Shown here: in pieces, positions 37,670-46,933 of the stretch
Numbering within the stretch: position 1 is the first letter of the stretch
Layout: every line of letters starts with the position of its first letter
NCBI GenBank assembly: GCA_030430205.1
Contig: JAUIGE010000004.1
Location: forward strand, 1-64,000
DNA length: 64,000 bases
Source: Bacteroidia bacterium
GTDB lineage: Bacteria > Bacteroidota > Bacteroidia > J057
Direction of reading: 5' to 3'
Translations under genes and position numbers: made by a program
The notes under the pieces: model-generated
Told to the model about the DNA's origin: nothing
What the model saw: only the letters and a program-made list of their open reading frames with translations
Database searches by the model: none

Positions 37670-38052
37670 CTATCCTTGATGCAGTCGCCGGACCCATTTT
37701 GCTGCTTTTTCCGCTCGCTTTCTTTGTCTTTTTTGCTGGAGCGGTGCTTTTGGAAGGCTGGATTCTCAAAAAAATCATGAAGCGGACTTTCAAAAAAAGC
37801 CTTGCGATGTCCCTCTACGCCAATGGTGCTTCTCTTCTGGTAGGCTTTCTGCTCGCCAGGTGGATAGGGGATGTTACCTATATCCCTAATTACCTGACAT
37901 ATTTTGCCATCACTCTTTTGATTGAGTTTGGGGTACTTTTGTTGATTACAAAAGGCACAGAACAGAAAAACGTCGCGCTGAGTGCGCTTTTGATGAACAT
38001 TACGAGTTATGCCTTGCTGGCATTGGCATTTTGGGTGGTGAGGATGTTCTAG
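37666..38052 (+). CDS. small integral membrane protein
   Basis: 128 residues, predicted to form four membrane segments (residues about 5-30, 45-65, 72-92 and 100-125). No recognisable motif. Its ATG overlaps the stop of the serine hydrolase gene as ATGA, so it is probably made together with it and may be a partner of that anchored enzyme. It ends five bases before the convergent CBS/DUF294 gene. Confidence 0.7.
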   Translation: MTILDAVAGPILLLFPLAFFVFFAGAVLLEGWILKKIMKRTFKKSLAMSLYANGASLLVGFLLARWIGDVTYIPNYLTYFAITLLIEFGVLLLITKGTEQKNVALSALLMNITSYALLALAFWVVRMF

Positions 38053-38057
38053 GATTT

Positions 38058-39530
38058 TTACCCAAAAATATTCAAATCAAATTTTGACCGTAGCATCTGC
38101 TGCATATCATGTATGCTGCGAAAGGAATATTTGAGTGTTTTGCGCTCCAGTTTATGGAGTTTGTTGGGGGATATGTATCGCCCCGAATCTTTGTTCTCAA
38201 AGCCCGAACGCGCGCGGATGCGCATCAGCAATTCATAAGTCCTCGCCGCTTCGCGGTAGCGGTCTGCATAGGTGGGATCGGCCAGTGCGAGGCGTTTGAA
38301 ACGATCCAGGGTATTGCTGCTGCCCAGCAACTCGTGGTGAATGCACAGGATGCGCGCAGCATCTGCCAGGGGCAACATGGCGCGTAGCTTGATGTCAAAT
38401 TTGTTTTTATGCTCGCCTTTGCGATCCAGGAAGAAGTTTCGGAAGAAAGTGAGTTGCGCTGGATTTTCGACCGCATTTTTTGCCATAAAATGCATGAACC
38501 GTTTGGACTTTTTGCTCGCTTCGAGCAGAAAGAGATTGAGCTTTTCGAGCAAAGAAGGGTCGCCATAGCTGCAGCGGTAGTCAAAAAAGATGGTGCTGTT
38601 GAGCACCGCTTCAGGATCGGGCTGGTGCAGCCATTCCGCAAAATGCTCCTTCCAGCCCCAAAGGGACTGATTCCAGCGCGGATTACGCGCCATGATATTG
38701 GCGGGACATTTGGGAAAGCCGCATTTCTCCAACAGGCCATTGACCTCTTCGGCAAGGCGGAGAAAATATCTTTCAGCCATCTTCTCATCTTCCGGTAGCG
38801 GATCGTCATAGATCAGGGCATTGTCCTGATCTGTGCGCAGCAATTGCTCGCCTCTGCCTTCGCTGCCCAGCGAGATCCATACAAAGCGCAATTCCGGCTT
38901 TTGAAAGCCTTCAGCTTCCAGTTTGGCTATGCTAAACTCAATCGCCCGGGCTATGAGGGCGTCATGTATTTCGGTCATCATTTCCGCTACAAAAGTGACA
39001 GAAACTTCCTTTTCGAGGTAGTTTTTTGCCAACTCAGTGGCCAGCTCGCCTATGGCTTTCAGCTCTTCGGGCTGTTGGGATTTCATGATGCGTTTGACCA
39101 GCAGGGCGGGATTGTTGCTCTGCATGAGCAGGATGTCGCGCTCGGAAATCATGCCTACAACCTCAGATTGAGTGCTTCCGTCCTCTGTCACCACGAGGTG
39201 GCGGATATTGTGGCGCATCATGGTCAGGATGGCCGAGGCCACCGTGATAGAGCGAGCCACCGTCACGACAGGACGGCTCATGATGTCGGTGATTTTGTAT
39301 CGAAGGGGAATATCCTTGCTGACTACTTTTCGGGTAAAATCCGTATCCGTCACGATGCCCACCGGTAACTTATCCTCATCAATGATGACCATGGAGCCAA
39401 CACGGCTTTCGGCCATGGCCTGGGCCACTTCCTGTATGCTGCTATACATAAAGCCGCACATGATCTCATTGCCACTGCCCACATGGAGAAGGTCTACAGG
39501 TCGAAAAAGGTTTTTTGTGTAAAGTGCCAT
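38058..39530 (-). CDS. CBS-domain and DUF294 putative nucleotidyltransferase
   Basis: 490 residues. A pair of CBS domains (about 20-140; VTDTDFTRKVVSK and MISERDILLMQ), which bind adenine nucleotides, is followed by a DUF294 nucleotidyltransferase-like domain with GSEGRGEQLLRTDQDNALIY and a C-terminal helical substrate-binding domain. The GlnD-like pattern suggests a signalling nucleotidyltransferase; the target is unknown. It is divergently arranged with the DASS transporter gene, and a heptamer array lies in the shared 217-base gap. A role in regulating that transporter is possible. Confidence 0.88.
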   Translation of the reverse strand: MALYTKNLFRPVDLLHVGSGNEIMCGFMYSSIQEVAQAMAESRVGSMVIIDEDKLPVGIVTDTDFTRKVVSKDIPLRYKITDIMSRPVVTVARSITVASAILTMMRHNIRHLVVTEDGSTQSEVVGMISERDILLMQSNNPALLVKRIMKSQQPEELKAIGELATELAKNYLEKEVSVTFVAEMMTEIHDALIARAIEFSIAKLEAEGFQKPELRFVWISLGSEGRGEQLLRTDQDNALIYDDPLPEDEKMAERYFLRLAEEVNGLLEKCGFPKCPANIMARNPRWNQSLWGWKEHFAEWLHQPDPEAVLNSTIFFDYRCSYGDPSLLEKLNLFLLEASKKSKRFMHFMAKNAVENPAQLTFFRNFFLDRKGEHKNKFDIKLRAMLPLADAARILCIHHELLGSSNTLDRFKRLALADPTYADRYREAARTYELLMRIRARSGFENKDSGRYISPNKLHKLERKTLKYSFRSIHDMQQMLRSKFDLNIFG

Positions 39531-39654
39531 GCCTATCTGAAAATATTTGCTGATTGCGTACCAAGTACGAATTTTGGGTCATTATTTAGCAAGAGCTAAA
39601 TAGGGCAGTCAGAATGACTTATGTCATTCGGAAAACCTGGAGGGAAGGCTTTCT

Positions 39655-39722
39655 TGTTTCGGGTTTTGGGTTTCGGGTTTTGGGTTTCGAGTTTCGAGTT
39701 TTGGGTTTTGAGTTTTGGGTTC
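39655..39722. repeat. TTTTGGG/TTTCGGG heptamer array between divergent genes
   Basis: Nine to ten heptamers (TTTCGGG, TTTTGGG, TTTCGAG) lie between the CBS/DUF294 and transporter genes. In this copy the C-rich CCCGAAA strand faces the CBS/DUF294 gene. Confidence 0.88.
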
Positions 39723-39747
39723 CGCATTAATATTATTATATTTTTTC

Positions 39748-41211
39748 ATGTCTGATTCCCGTAGAGCAGCTGAGCGCCTTGTCAACCGCATGCAGCATGT
39801 GGTAGAGGCGCAAAGGCGAGTGATTTATTTTCTATCGAGTCTGGTAGCCGCCTTCCTGACGACATTTTTGGTGAGTGAACAAAGTGCTGAGATCACCGAA
39901 ATCCAGCAATATGTCCTCTTTATCCTGGTTTTTGCGGTAAGTCTGTGGGTCACAGAGGCCATTCCACCCTTTGCGGTGGGGCTGCTGATTGTGGGTTTAT
40001 TGATTTTTTTGCTGGGGCGATCTGGTGCCAATCAGGTAGGAGAACCCAATTATATCAATGTAGAGCGCTTTGCGCACACCTGGTCCAATAGTGTTATCTG
40101 GCTGCTTTTGGGAGGTTTTTTCCTGGCAGAAGGGCTCAAAAAAACGGGCATGGACCAGGAACTTTTCCGCTTTAGCGTATCCTATGTGGGCGACAATCCG
40201 CGGCATCTGCTTTTGGGCATCATGATGGTAACGGCTATAGCCTCCATGGTCATGTCCAATACAGCGACCACAGCGATGATGATCGCTTCTATCGCTCCTT
40301 TCATCCATAGCACCGGTCCGGAGAAAAACATTTCCAAAACGCTCCTGATCGGCGTTCCCGCCGCTGCCGCCATCGGCGGCATGGGCACCATCATCGGCTC
40401 CCCGCCCAATGTCATCGCGGTAGACGCGATCAACAACCTGCTCGAAAACAAGCCTGAGACCGATCTTCAGATCGGCTTTTTGGAGTGGATGATCGTAGGC
40501 GTGCCGGTGGCACTTGTGCTGGTTTGGGTTTTTTGGAAGGCCCTGATCAGGCGATATGATCTGGGTACCGAAAAGGTAAAGCTGGGGCTGGATAGCGGAA
40601 GTATCCCTTTGACTGGCATTCAAAAATTCCAAAAGCAGATCGTGATAGGGGTGTTTATCAGTACCGTACTGCTTTGGCTTACAGGCAATTGGCACGGCAT
40701 CCCTGCCGCAGCCATATCGGGCATCCCGATCATTATCCTGCCGATGGTGAGCATCGTCACAGCAGATGATGTGCGCGAAATCCCCTGGGATTCACTCATG
40801 CTGGTGGCGGGAGGCCTCTCCCTGGGACTGGCGATCAAAGAAAGTGGCCTCGCCACTTTGATGGTAGGGGAGTTGCAAAACCTCAGTGTTAACCACTATG
40901 TCTTTATGCTGATTTTTGCCATGGTCACGGTGCTTCTCTCCAACATCATGAGCAATACTGCTGCGGCGACGATATTGATTCCGATTGCCAGCATCATCCC
41001 GGGTATAGAGCCCGTTTCCATGGCGATTATCATAGGTCTGAGCGCTTCTTGCGCGCTCTTTTTGCCGGTTTCTACCCCGCCGAATGCTATCGCATTCAGC
41101 ACGGGATTTTTGAAGCAGGCGGATTTCCGCCTGGGGGGAGTGGTGGTCGGCGGGCTGGGCCCGCTGCTGGCGATTCTTTGGGTCTCCCTATTGGGCTGGA
41201 TCTTCTTTTGA
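39748..41211 (+). CDS. DASS-family sodium:anion symporter (SLC13 type)
   Basis: 487 residues from the ATG at 39748, with 11-12 membrane segments. Both Ser-Asn-Thr signatures of the divalent anion:sodium symporter family are present: MSNTATTAMM and MSNTAAATIL. IIGSPPNVIA and PVSTPPNAIAFSTG are the flanking loops. It would import a dicarboxylate, sulfate or phosphate with Na+; the substrate is not readable. Its last 24 bases overlap the 3' end of the convergent beta-mannosidase gene. Confidence 0.9.
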   Translation: MSDSRRAAERLVNRMQHVVEAQRRVIYFLSSLVAAFLTTFLVSEQSAEITEIQQYVLFILVFAVSLWVTEAIPPFAVGLLIVGLLIFLLGRSGANQVGEPNYINVERFAHTWSNSVIWLLLGGFFLAEGLKKTGMDQELFRFSVSYVGDNPRHLLLGIMMVTAIASMVMSNTATTAMMIASIAPFIHSTGPEKNISKTLLIGVPAAAAIGGMGTIIGSPPNVIAVDAINNLLENKPETDLQIGFLEWMIVGVPVALVLVWVFWKALIRRYDLGTEKVKLGLDSGSIPLTGIQKFQKQIVIGVFISTVLLWLTGNWHGIPAAAISGIPIIILPMVSIVTADDVREIPWDSLMLVAGGLSLGLAIKESGLATLMVGELQNLSVNHYVFMLIFAMVTVLLSNIMSNTAAATILIPIASIIPGIEPVSMAIIIGLSASCALFLPVSTPPNAIAFSTGFLKQADFRLGGVVVGGLGPLLAILWVSLLGWIFF

Positions 41212-43821
41212 GTAGGTTTCTACCAAAGAAAGCAGCTTCAGGCCCTCAGGCTTTTCCTTGCTATCCGTTTCAAAGCGAATCACAACTTCCTTACCCGGTA
41301 ACAGGTCAACATAGTTATCTGAGAAAAATCCATCTATTTCATCAAAAGAGAGGAAGACATTTTTCGCCAGCTTTTTTGCGGTTAAATGGATTTCCCATTG
41401 CCCATCTACCAGCTTCAGCTGGTGCTGAATTTCAGGATCAGCTGGCAAAGCCAATTCTTTGGCTGGAACGAAATATTTCAGCTCACTAAACAGACGCAGA
41501 TCGTCCCTCACGAGGCTCAACTCCAGCAGCCCGCTACGCGGATCAAAAGCAGCCGGGCCCTCCGTAGCACGGATGCTGCCAAGATTCAGGGAATTATTTG
41601 CCGGAACCTGGATCTTCCGCCTTTCCGTATGCAAAAGGCCTTTTTCCATATCCCACCAGTTGAATTCCAGCTCCGCATCAAAAGCTTCCAGCTTATCCGA
41701 AACGACAAATATTTCATCCGAAAGCTCGCCCGGCTTCACGGCCAGAATCACCGGCTCAAATGCTTTTTTGACAAAATAATGCATCGCCTTCCAGTTGAGG
41801 TAATAATCCATGCCCGACCAACTCGCCACGGGCCAGCAGTCGTTGAGCTGCCAGTAAAGCGTGCCCATGCAATAGGGCCTTGCCGTGCGATGTGCTTCTA
41901 TGGCCATTTTGATGCCTTCAGCCTGCAGGATTTGGCCTACATAGAGGAGCTGCGCAAAATCGGTTGGCAGTTGGTAGTGATCTTCCATATAAGCGCGGAT
42001 GCGCAGGTTACCGATGCCGCTGCGCTGGTGCGAAGCCATGACCTCCGACTCTATGTCGTGATCTTCGGGCTGGGTGTAGCGCTGCACCGTTTTGAATTCG
42101 GGGAAGGACTGAAAGCCGTATTCGCTCATAAAGCGGGCGCTATACGTATAAAAATCCGTAAACGGATGCTGCCCATGCCAGACGCCCCAGTAGTGCATAT
42201 CGCCATCGGTGGTGGTGTAGGAGACATGGGTGCCCTCTTTGGCATAGGGCGAAGAGCGCCAGTAGAAGTCTCCCGGTGCATATTCACCGACTACTTCAGG
42301 TAGCAGCTTGTGGAAGAGTTTCACATAGGAATCCCAGATTTCTGCCCGCTGTTGGGCGGTATAAAGCTGCTTCCAGCCCCAACCTCTTTTTTCTTCATAC
42401 TGTGCCCAGGCAGCGTCTATCTCATTGTTGCCGCACCAGAGGGCGATAGAAGGATGGTTGCGCAGGCGGCGCACATTGTCGATGGCTTCCTGCCGTACGC
42501 TTTCGAGGAAAGCTTCATCGCCCGGATACATGCTGCACGCAAACATAAAGTCTTGCCAGACAAGGATGCCTTTTTGATCGCAGAGGCGGTAAAAAATGTC
42601 TTTTTCGTATATACCGCCACCCCATACGCGCAGCATATTCATGTTGGCATCGGCCGCAGCCTGGACCATTTTTTCATACCAGGCATCATCGACGCGAGGC
42701 AGAAAGATGTCATTGGGGATGTAGTTGGCGCCTTTGGCAAAGACGGGAACGCCATTGAGCTCGAAGTAGAAGGAACTGCCCGTAGAGTCGGGCTGCTGGA
42801 TGATGCGAATTTTTCGCAGACCGACCTGGTGGGTGATGGCGGCGACTTCCTGGCCGCCGATGTGCAGCGCGGCCCTGAGCGCGTAGAGGTGTGGCTCACC
42901 CAATTCGGCGGTCCACCACAGCCTCGGATTGTTGATCTCAAAGCTGATTGCGTTTTTGTTTAAGCCGGGCTTAAGTTGGACTTTTTGCTGCCCGAGGAGG
43001 GTTTTTCCATGGAAAATGTGCAGTTCTGCTTCTTTTTCCGCCAAAGCATCTACCTCAAAATGAGCTGTAAGTTGGGCATTTTGGGCGCTGATTTCATCCT
43101 GATGAAAATAGACATCCCGCAGGCTGGCGTAGTCCCAGGCTTCCAGCCGGATGGCCTTCCAGATGCCTGAGCTTACCAGGCGCGGACCCCAGTCCCAGCC
43201 GTAGTGATAGCCGGGTTTTCGGGTGAAAACGCTGACTTTCTTGTCACCCAATTCGCCGTTTTCGGATTGGTCATTGGTAGCGGGCAGGCCGTAGCCGTGT
43301 TTTTCAAGTAATTGAAGGCCTTTCTCTATGGGCGAATGAAAATAAATCCGCAAGTGGTTGCTGCCTTCTTTCAGCAGCCCCTGAACAGGCACACGCCAGC
43401 TCCGGAAGAAATTATCCGCCTCCAGGATAAGGGAATCATTGAGGTAGACATCGGCATAGGTGTCGAGGCCTTCGAATATCAGTTCGTGCTGCTCCTTTTT
43501 GAGAAATGCTTTATCTACCTCAAATTCATTGAAATACACCCAGTCTTTTTTATCGATCCACTGCTGCTCATGCTCATTTAAGCGGTAGAAAGGATCTTCT
43601 ATTTCGCCATGCGCAAGCAAGTCCAGGTGCACACAACCCGGAACGCTTGCTGTTTTCAAGCTGTCATCCGTGGCAGCCTGAAACTGCCAGTTTTCGGTAA
43701 GATATCTTCGTTGCATGCGGTGTTTGGGGTAAAGGGTGGTGCCCAGGATCAGCAAAATGGCAGATGCCGTAAGCATGAAGAAGGCCAGTTTGGCTTTTGC
43801 GGTTTTGGGTTTTGAGTTCAT
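41188..43821 (-). CDS. beta-mannosidase-like glycoside hydrolase family 2
   Basis: 877 residues with an N-terminal membrane anchor or signal. The order is GH2 sugar-binding beta domain, immunoglobulin-like domain, TIM barrel and C-terminal beta domains. The acid/base Glu lies in LWCGNNEIDAAW (about 467) and the nucleophile Glu in SEYGFQSFP (about 566), both matching beta-mannosidases. It would remove terminal beta-mannose from oligosaccharides in the periplasm or at the membrane. The first codons (MNSKPKTAK) are encoded by a remnant of the heptamer repeat. It shares a strand with the sodium:solute symporter gene, which may import the product. Confidence 0.9.
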   Translation of the reverse strand: MNSKPKTAKAKLAFFMLTASAILLILGTTLYPKHRMQRRYLTENWQFQAATDDSLKTASVPGCVHLDLLAHGEIEDPFYRLNEHEQQWIDKKDWVYFNEFEVDKAFLKKEQHELIFEGLDTYADVYLNDSLILEADNFFRSWRVPVQGLLKEGSNHLRIYFHSPIEKGLQLLEKHGYGLPATNDQSENGELGDKKVSVFTRKPGYHYGWDWGPRLVSSGIWKAIRLEAWDYASLRDVYFHQDEISAQNAQLTAHFEVDALAEKEAELHIFHGKTLLGQQKVQLKPGLNKNAISFEINNPRLWWTAELGEPHLYALRAALHIGGQEVAAITHQVGLRKIRIIQQPDSTGSSFYFELNGVPVFAKGANYIPNDIFLPRVDDAWYEKMVQAAADANMNMLRVWGGGIYEKDIFYRLCDQKGILVWQDFMFACSMYPGDEAFLESVRQEAIDNVRRLRNHPSIALWCGNNEIDAAWAQYEEKRGWGWKQLYTAQQRAEIWDSYVKLFHKLLPEVVGEYAPGDFYWRSSPYAKEGTHVSYTTTDGDMHYWGVWHGQHPFTDFYTYSARFMSEYGFQSFPEFKTVQRYTQPEDHDIESEVMASHQRSGIGNLRIRAYMEDHYQLPTDFAQLLYVGQILQAEGIKMAIEAHRTARPYCMGTLYWQLNDCWPVASWSGMDYYLNWKAMHYFVKKAFEPVILAVKPGELSDEIFVVSDKLEAFDAELEFNWWDMEKGLLHTERRKIQVPANNSLNLGSIRATEGPAAFDPRSGLLELSLVRDDLRLFSELKYFVPAKELALPADPEIQHQLKLVDGQWEIHLTAKKLAKNVFLSFDEIDGFFSDNYVDLLPGKEVVIRFETDSKEKPEGLKLLSLVETYSKEDPAQ

Positions 43822-43883
43822 TTGCTATGCTGCTGAGTCTGGCGATTGGAAGGAGTTTTTTTGACACGGATATGAAGAGGATT

Positions 43884-44014
43884 GACGCTGATGAACGCTG
43901 ATTATTATGATCAGATTATGTTTGAACCCAATCTCATCTTCAAGATTGATGAGTGAAAAAAGGGTTTAAAACATAAAAAACCATAATAACCAGCGGAAAT
44001 CTGCGTCCACTCTT
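43884..44014 (-). repeat. GACGCAGATT-type dispersed repeat, long form
   Basis: Related to the repeats of the arginine operon. One end begins GACGCTGATGAACGCTGATT and the other ends ACCAGCGGAAATCTGCGTCC-ACTCTT. It abuts the stop of the symporter gene. The outer ends are inverted and the middle is unrelated to the other copies except the one at 48894. Confidence 0.75.
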
Positions 44015-45836
44015 ATTTCGGCAATTTATCAAACCAGCTCCGCTTCAAAATCAACGAACATCCCACCGCGACCCCAATCGCAATCAGCGTAGGCACAGCC
44101 TCCATCAGCACCAGATAGATCGGGAAGATCACCAGGGCAGACTGCCAGATGATGCCAATGAACACATTGAACATATCTCTTTTGAAATTTGTATTTCGCT
44201 CGAAATCAGGATTTTCTGCTACCACTTTGTCGTGGATGGGTTTCCAGAAACCCCAGGGCCTGACATTTTTGTAGAAATTCTTCAACGCTTCTTCCTCCGT
44301 AGGCGGAGCCATATAAGTACCAGCGATACAGCCAATAATGGCCAGGAGCAGCATCAGCGGGAAGGTATAGAGATCGAGTGTATCTGTAAAAATAAAGCGG
44401 AATGAAAGAGCCGGCACCAATCCACCAACCATGCCCCAGAAGAAGCCGTGGCCGTTGAATCGCCACCAATACCACTTGAGCACATTGGCAGCGACATAGC
44501 TGCCGTAGAGGCCGGAGACGATCCACTGCAAGATGTCGTTGACATCTTTGGCGTAGAAGCCCAGGATGATGCTGATCGTCACCATGCCGATGCCGGCGAC
44601 ATAGTTGATGAGGCGTATCTTGCGGTTTTCCGCATTGGGATTGATGTATTTGAGGTAAATGTCATTGACGATATAAGCCTGGGTGGCATTGAGGGTACCT
44701 GCAAAGGTGGACATAAATGCCGCCAGCAAGCCTGCCAGGAGCAGGCCCAGGAAGCCGATCGGTACAAACTGCACGATAGCTGCCGGCAGGATTTGCTCGA
44801 AATCTATCGCTCCGCCTACGATCAGGTCGAGTTTGTCATAAAACAACAAGCCCAATACCCCAAAGCCCGCGATCATAAAATAGCGCACAGGCATCAGTAT
44901 CAGAGATACAGATCCGCTCATCAGGGCCGCTTCGCGGGGAGATTTGGTCGAAAGGATTTTCTGCATGTCATAGTTGGGCGCAGGCCCTGCCAGGCTCACC
45001 AGCACCCCTTTGAAAATCATCATCATGAAAAAGACGGAAAAGAGGCTGAAGCCGTCTTCGGCTATTTTTTCATTTACCTCCGGGATGATGTGGGTCCAGT
45101 CGAGATCCAGTCTCATGCCGAAAAAAGGCGAAATCCAGCCGTCAGGCACGATCAACTCATGGGCTGCCAGGGTATCCATGGCGATGACGCCCACCACGAT
45201 GGCCGAAATCGTCATCAGCACATATTGCAGCAAATCTGCCCAGACGATACTCATCATGCCACCCAGCAGGGAGTAAAATACTGCGAAGCAGGTGAAGATG
45301 ATTCCATAAAAATGAGCGACATATTCAGGACTTACCTCAAAAGGGATATAGCCGGAAACGACTTCCCAGGGCACAAAAATTTCGACAAATTTTCCGATTC
45401 CGATAAAGCCATAAGCGAGGTATCCCAGGCCCATGATGATGGCAAATACTATCACAACGGTATGCGAAAGTTGTGCGCCTTTCATCCGCCCAAAGCGGGT
45501 ATTGATCCACTCGGCACCCGTGGTGACGCCGGATCTTCGCAGCCACATGGAGAGAAAAACCATGAGGAAAATCTGGTTGAAAACCGGCCATAACCAGGGA
45601 ATCCAGGCGCTTTTGATGCCATAGACAAAAAGGATGGTGACCAGCCACATGGTGCCCGAAATGTCAAACATGCCGGAGGCATTGGAGAGGCCGAGCATAT
45701 ACCAGGGCATATTGTTGCCGCCGAGGAGGTAGTCATTTTTGCTGCGCTCGGCGCGCTTTTTTAGCACCAGACCTATAACTACCGTTGCCAAAAGGTAGGC
45801 CAGGACGATTAAAATGTCTATGAGATGTAACTTCAT
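44013..45836 (-). CDS. sodium:solute symporter (SSS family)
   Basis: A 607-residue transporter with about 14 membrane segments. Family signs include LIDILIVLAYLLATVVIGL at the start, NDYLLGGNNMPWYMLGLSNASGMFD (core helix 1 and the Na+ site region) and GLLLAGLLAAFMSTFAGTLN in the conserved helix 8-9 region. It probably imports a sugar or sugar acid with Na+. It lies upstream of the beta-mannosidase gene on the same strand, separated by a dispersed repeat, so a mannoside link is plausible. Confidence 0.92.
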   Translation of the reverse strand: MKLHLIDILIVLAYLLATVVIGLVLKKRAERSKNDYLLGGNNMPWYMLGLSNASGMFDISGTMWLVTILFVYGIKSAWIPWLWPVFNQIFLMVFLSMWLRRSGVTTGAEWINTRFGRMKGAQLSHTVVIVFAIIMGLGYLAYGFIGIGKFVEIFVPWEVVSGYIPFEVSPEYVAHFYGIIFTCFAVFYSLLGGMMSIVWADLLQYVLMTISAIVVGVIAMDTLAAHELIVPDGWISPFFGMRLDLDWTHIIPEVNEKIAEDGFSLFSVFFMMMIFKGVLVSLAGPAPNYDMQKILSTKSPREAALMSGSVSLILMPVRYFMIAGFGVLGLLFYDKLDLIVGGAIDFEQILPAAIVQFVPIGFLGLLLAGLLAAFMSTFAGTLNATQAYIVNDIYLKYINPNAENRKIRLINYVAGIGMVTISIILGFYAKDVNDILQWIVSGLYGSYVAANVLKWYWWRFNGHGFFWGMVGGLVPALSFRFIFTDTLDLYTFPLMLLLAIIGCIAGTYMAPPTEEEALKNFYKNVRPWGFWKPIHDKVVAENPDFERNTNFKRDMFNVFIGIIWQSALVIFPIYLVLMEAVPTLIAIGVAVGCSLILKRSWFDKLPK

Positions 45837-46090
45837 GTATTTGAGTTGTTGCTAAGGGAAGGAACCCGATATTCAATAAATCAAGAAAGGAAAATAATTT
45901 CCAAACAGCTATTGTGGGTATCATTTGGAACCTAAAATGAACTGTTTACAATGTATAAAAGGCGGGTTTGTCGTGGTAAGGCAGGGCAGGGGGGGTGAAA
46001 AAAGCCTCTTTTTTAAGATAAGCCATATCAGCTTCAACTCACACTTTCTCTACTTCCACACTCCCCAAAAAGCCTTTCAGGCTGAAATTA

Positions 46091-46121
46091 TTTGCTGTTT
46101 TCAGAAGCTCCCATAGCTTTG
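46091..46121 (+). promoter_or_regulatory. Bacteroidota-type promoter (-33/-7)
   Basis: TTTG (46091-46094), 19 bases, TAGCTTTG (46114-46121): an exact consensus match, 21 bases before the ATG at 46143. The rest of the 306-base gap from the symporter start shows no gene. Confidence 0.82.
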
Positions 46122-46142
46122 TTCCAATAAATTATTTTAGTC

Positions 46143-46925
46143 ATGAAAGCCAAATTTACCCTCCTGGGCTTGCTGCTTAGTTGCTGCTTTGTCAGTGTTT
46201 TTGCCCAACAAACCTCATCTTTTTATGTGAATGCCGGTCTGGCATTGCATGCTATCCAGGACCAGGGGCACTCGCCCCTGATGTACACAGGCACGGGCCT
46301 GATGTATGGCGCGGCTTACCGCACACGCTCTGAAAATACATTTTCAGGAGTAGATTTTGCCACAGGCAAGGCCAGCCTTGCGGCACAGCTGGAGGAGGAA
46401 TCCTCCTTTGGATTGAACCAGGCAAAGCGTCGCAACATGCGCGCTTCCTACTACCACTTGCGCAAACTTCCTATTCAAAAAATAGGACTGTATGTAGGGG
46501 GAGCCCTATCGGGCCTCTACGATTTTATCCCCTTCAACCACAGCGCCAACAACCTCGTTGGCTATGAATTAACGGCCTCCGTGGGCCCGGCTGTGCGCTT
46601 GGAGTATGAGATCTCTTCTCACTTCAAATTGGCCTTTCAGGCTTCTACGGCCTTGTTTTCCTATGGTCTCAGGCCTTATCACGACGGTTTTTTTCCTATC
46701 AAAGACCTCGAACTGCATGCCGGAAAAATCATTGAAAATGGAGAGTTTGCGACAGTCGACAAAGCCTTTCAGCTTCAAACAAGAACGATCTTGACCATCA
46801 CGCCCCGACAAGCGAAAAGCTTCAATCTCTTCTATGAATATGCCGGTGGCGTCAACAAGCTCATGGAGCGCAAAGGCGCTGCTACCCAAACGATCGGATT
46901 AGAAATTCCTATAGGCCTCAAATAA
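46143..46925 (+). CDS. outer-membrane beta-barrel-like protein
   Basis: 260 residues: signal peptide (FTLLGLLLSCCFVSVFAQ) then alternating strands with many aromatic girdle residues and GGALSGLYDF, typical of a small barrel ending in IPIGLK. No family assigned. A consensus promoter precedes it. The S41 peptidase gene follows after eight bases, so the two are very probably cotranscribed. Confidence 0.75.
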   Translation: MKAKFTLLGLLLSCCFVSVFAQQTSSFYVNAGLALHAIQDQGHSPLMYTGTGLMYGAAYRTRSENTFSGVDFATGKASLAAQLEEESSFGLNQAKRRNMRASYYHLRKLPIQKIGLYVGGALSGLYDFIPFNHSANNLVGYELTASVGPAVRLEYEISSHFKLAFQASTALFSYGLRPYHDGFFPIKDLELHAGKIIENGEFATVDKAFQLQTRTILTITPRQAKSFNLFYEYAGGVNKLMERKGAATQTIGLEIPIGLK

Positions 46926-46933
46926 CAACCATC

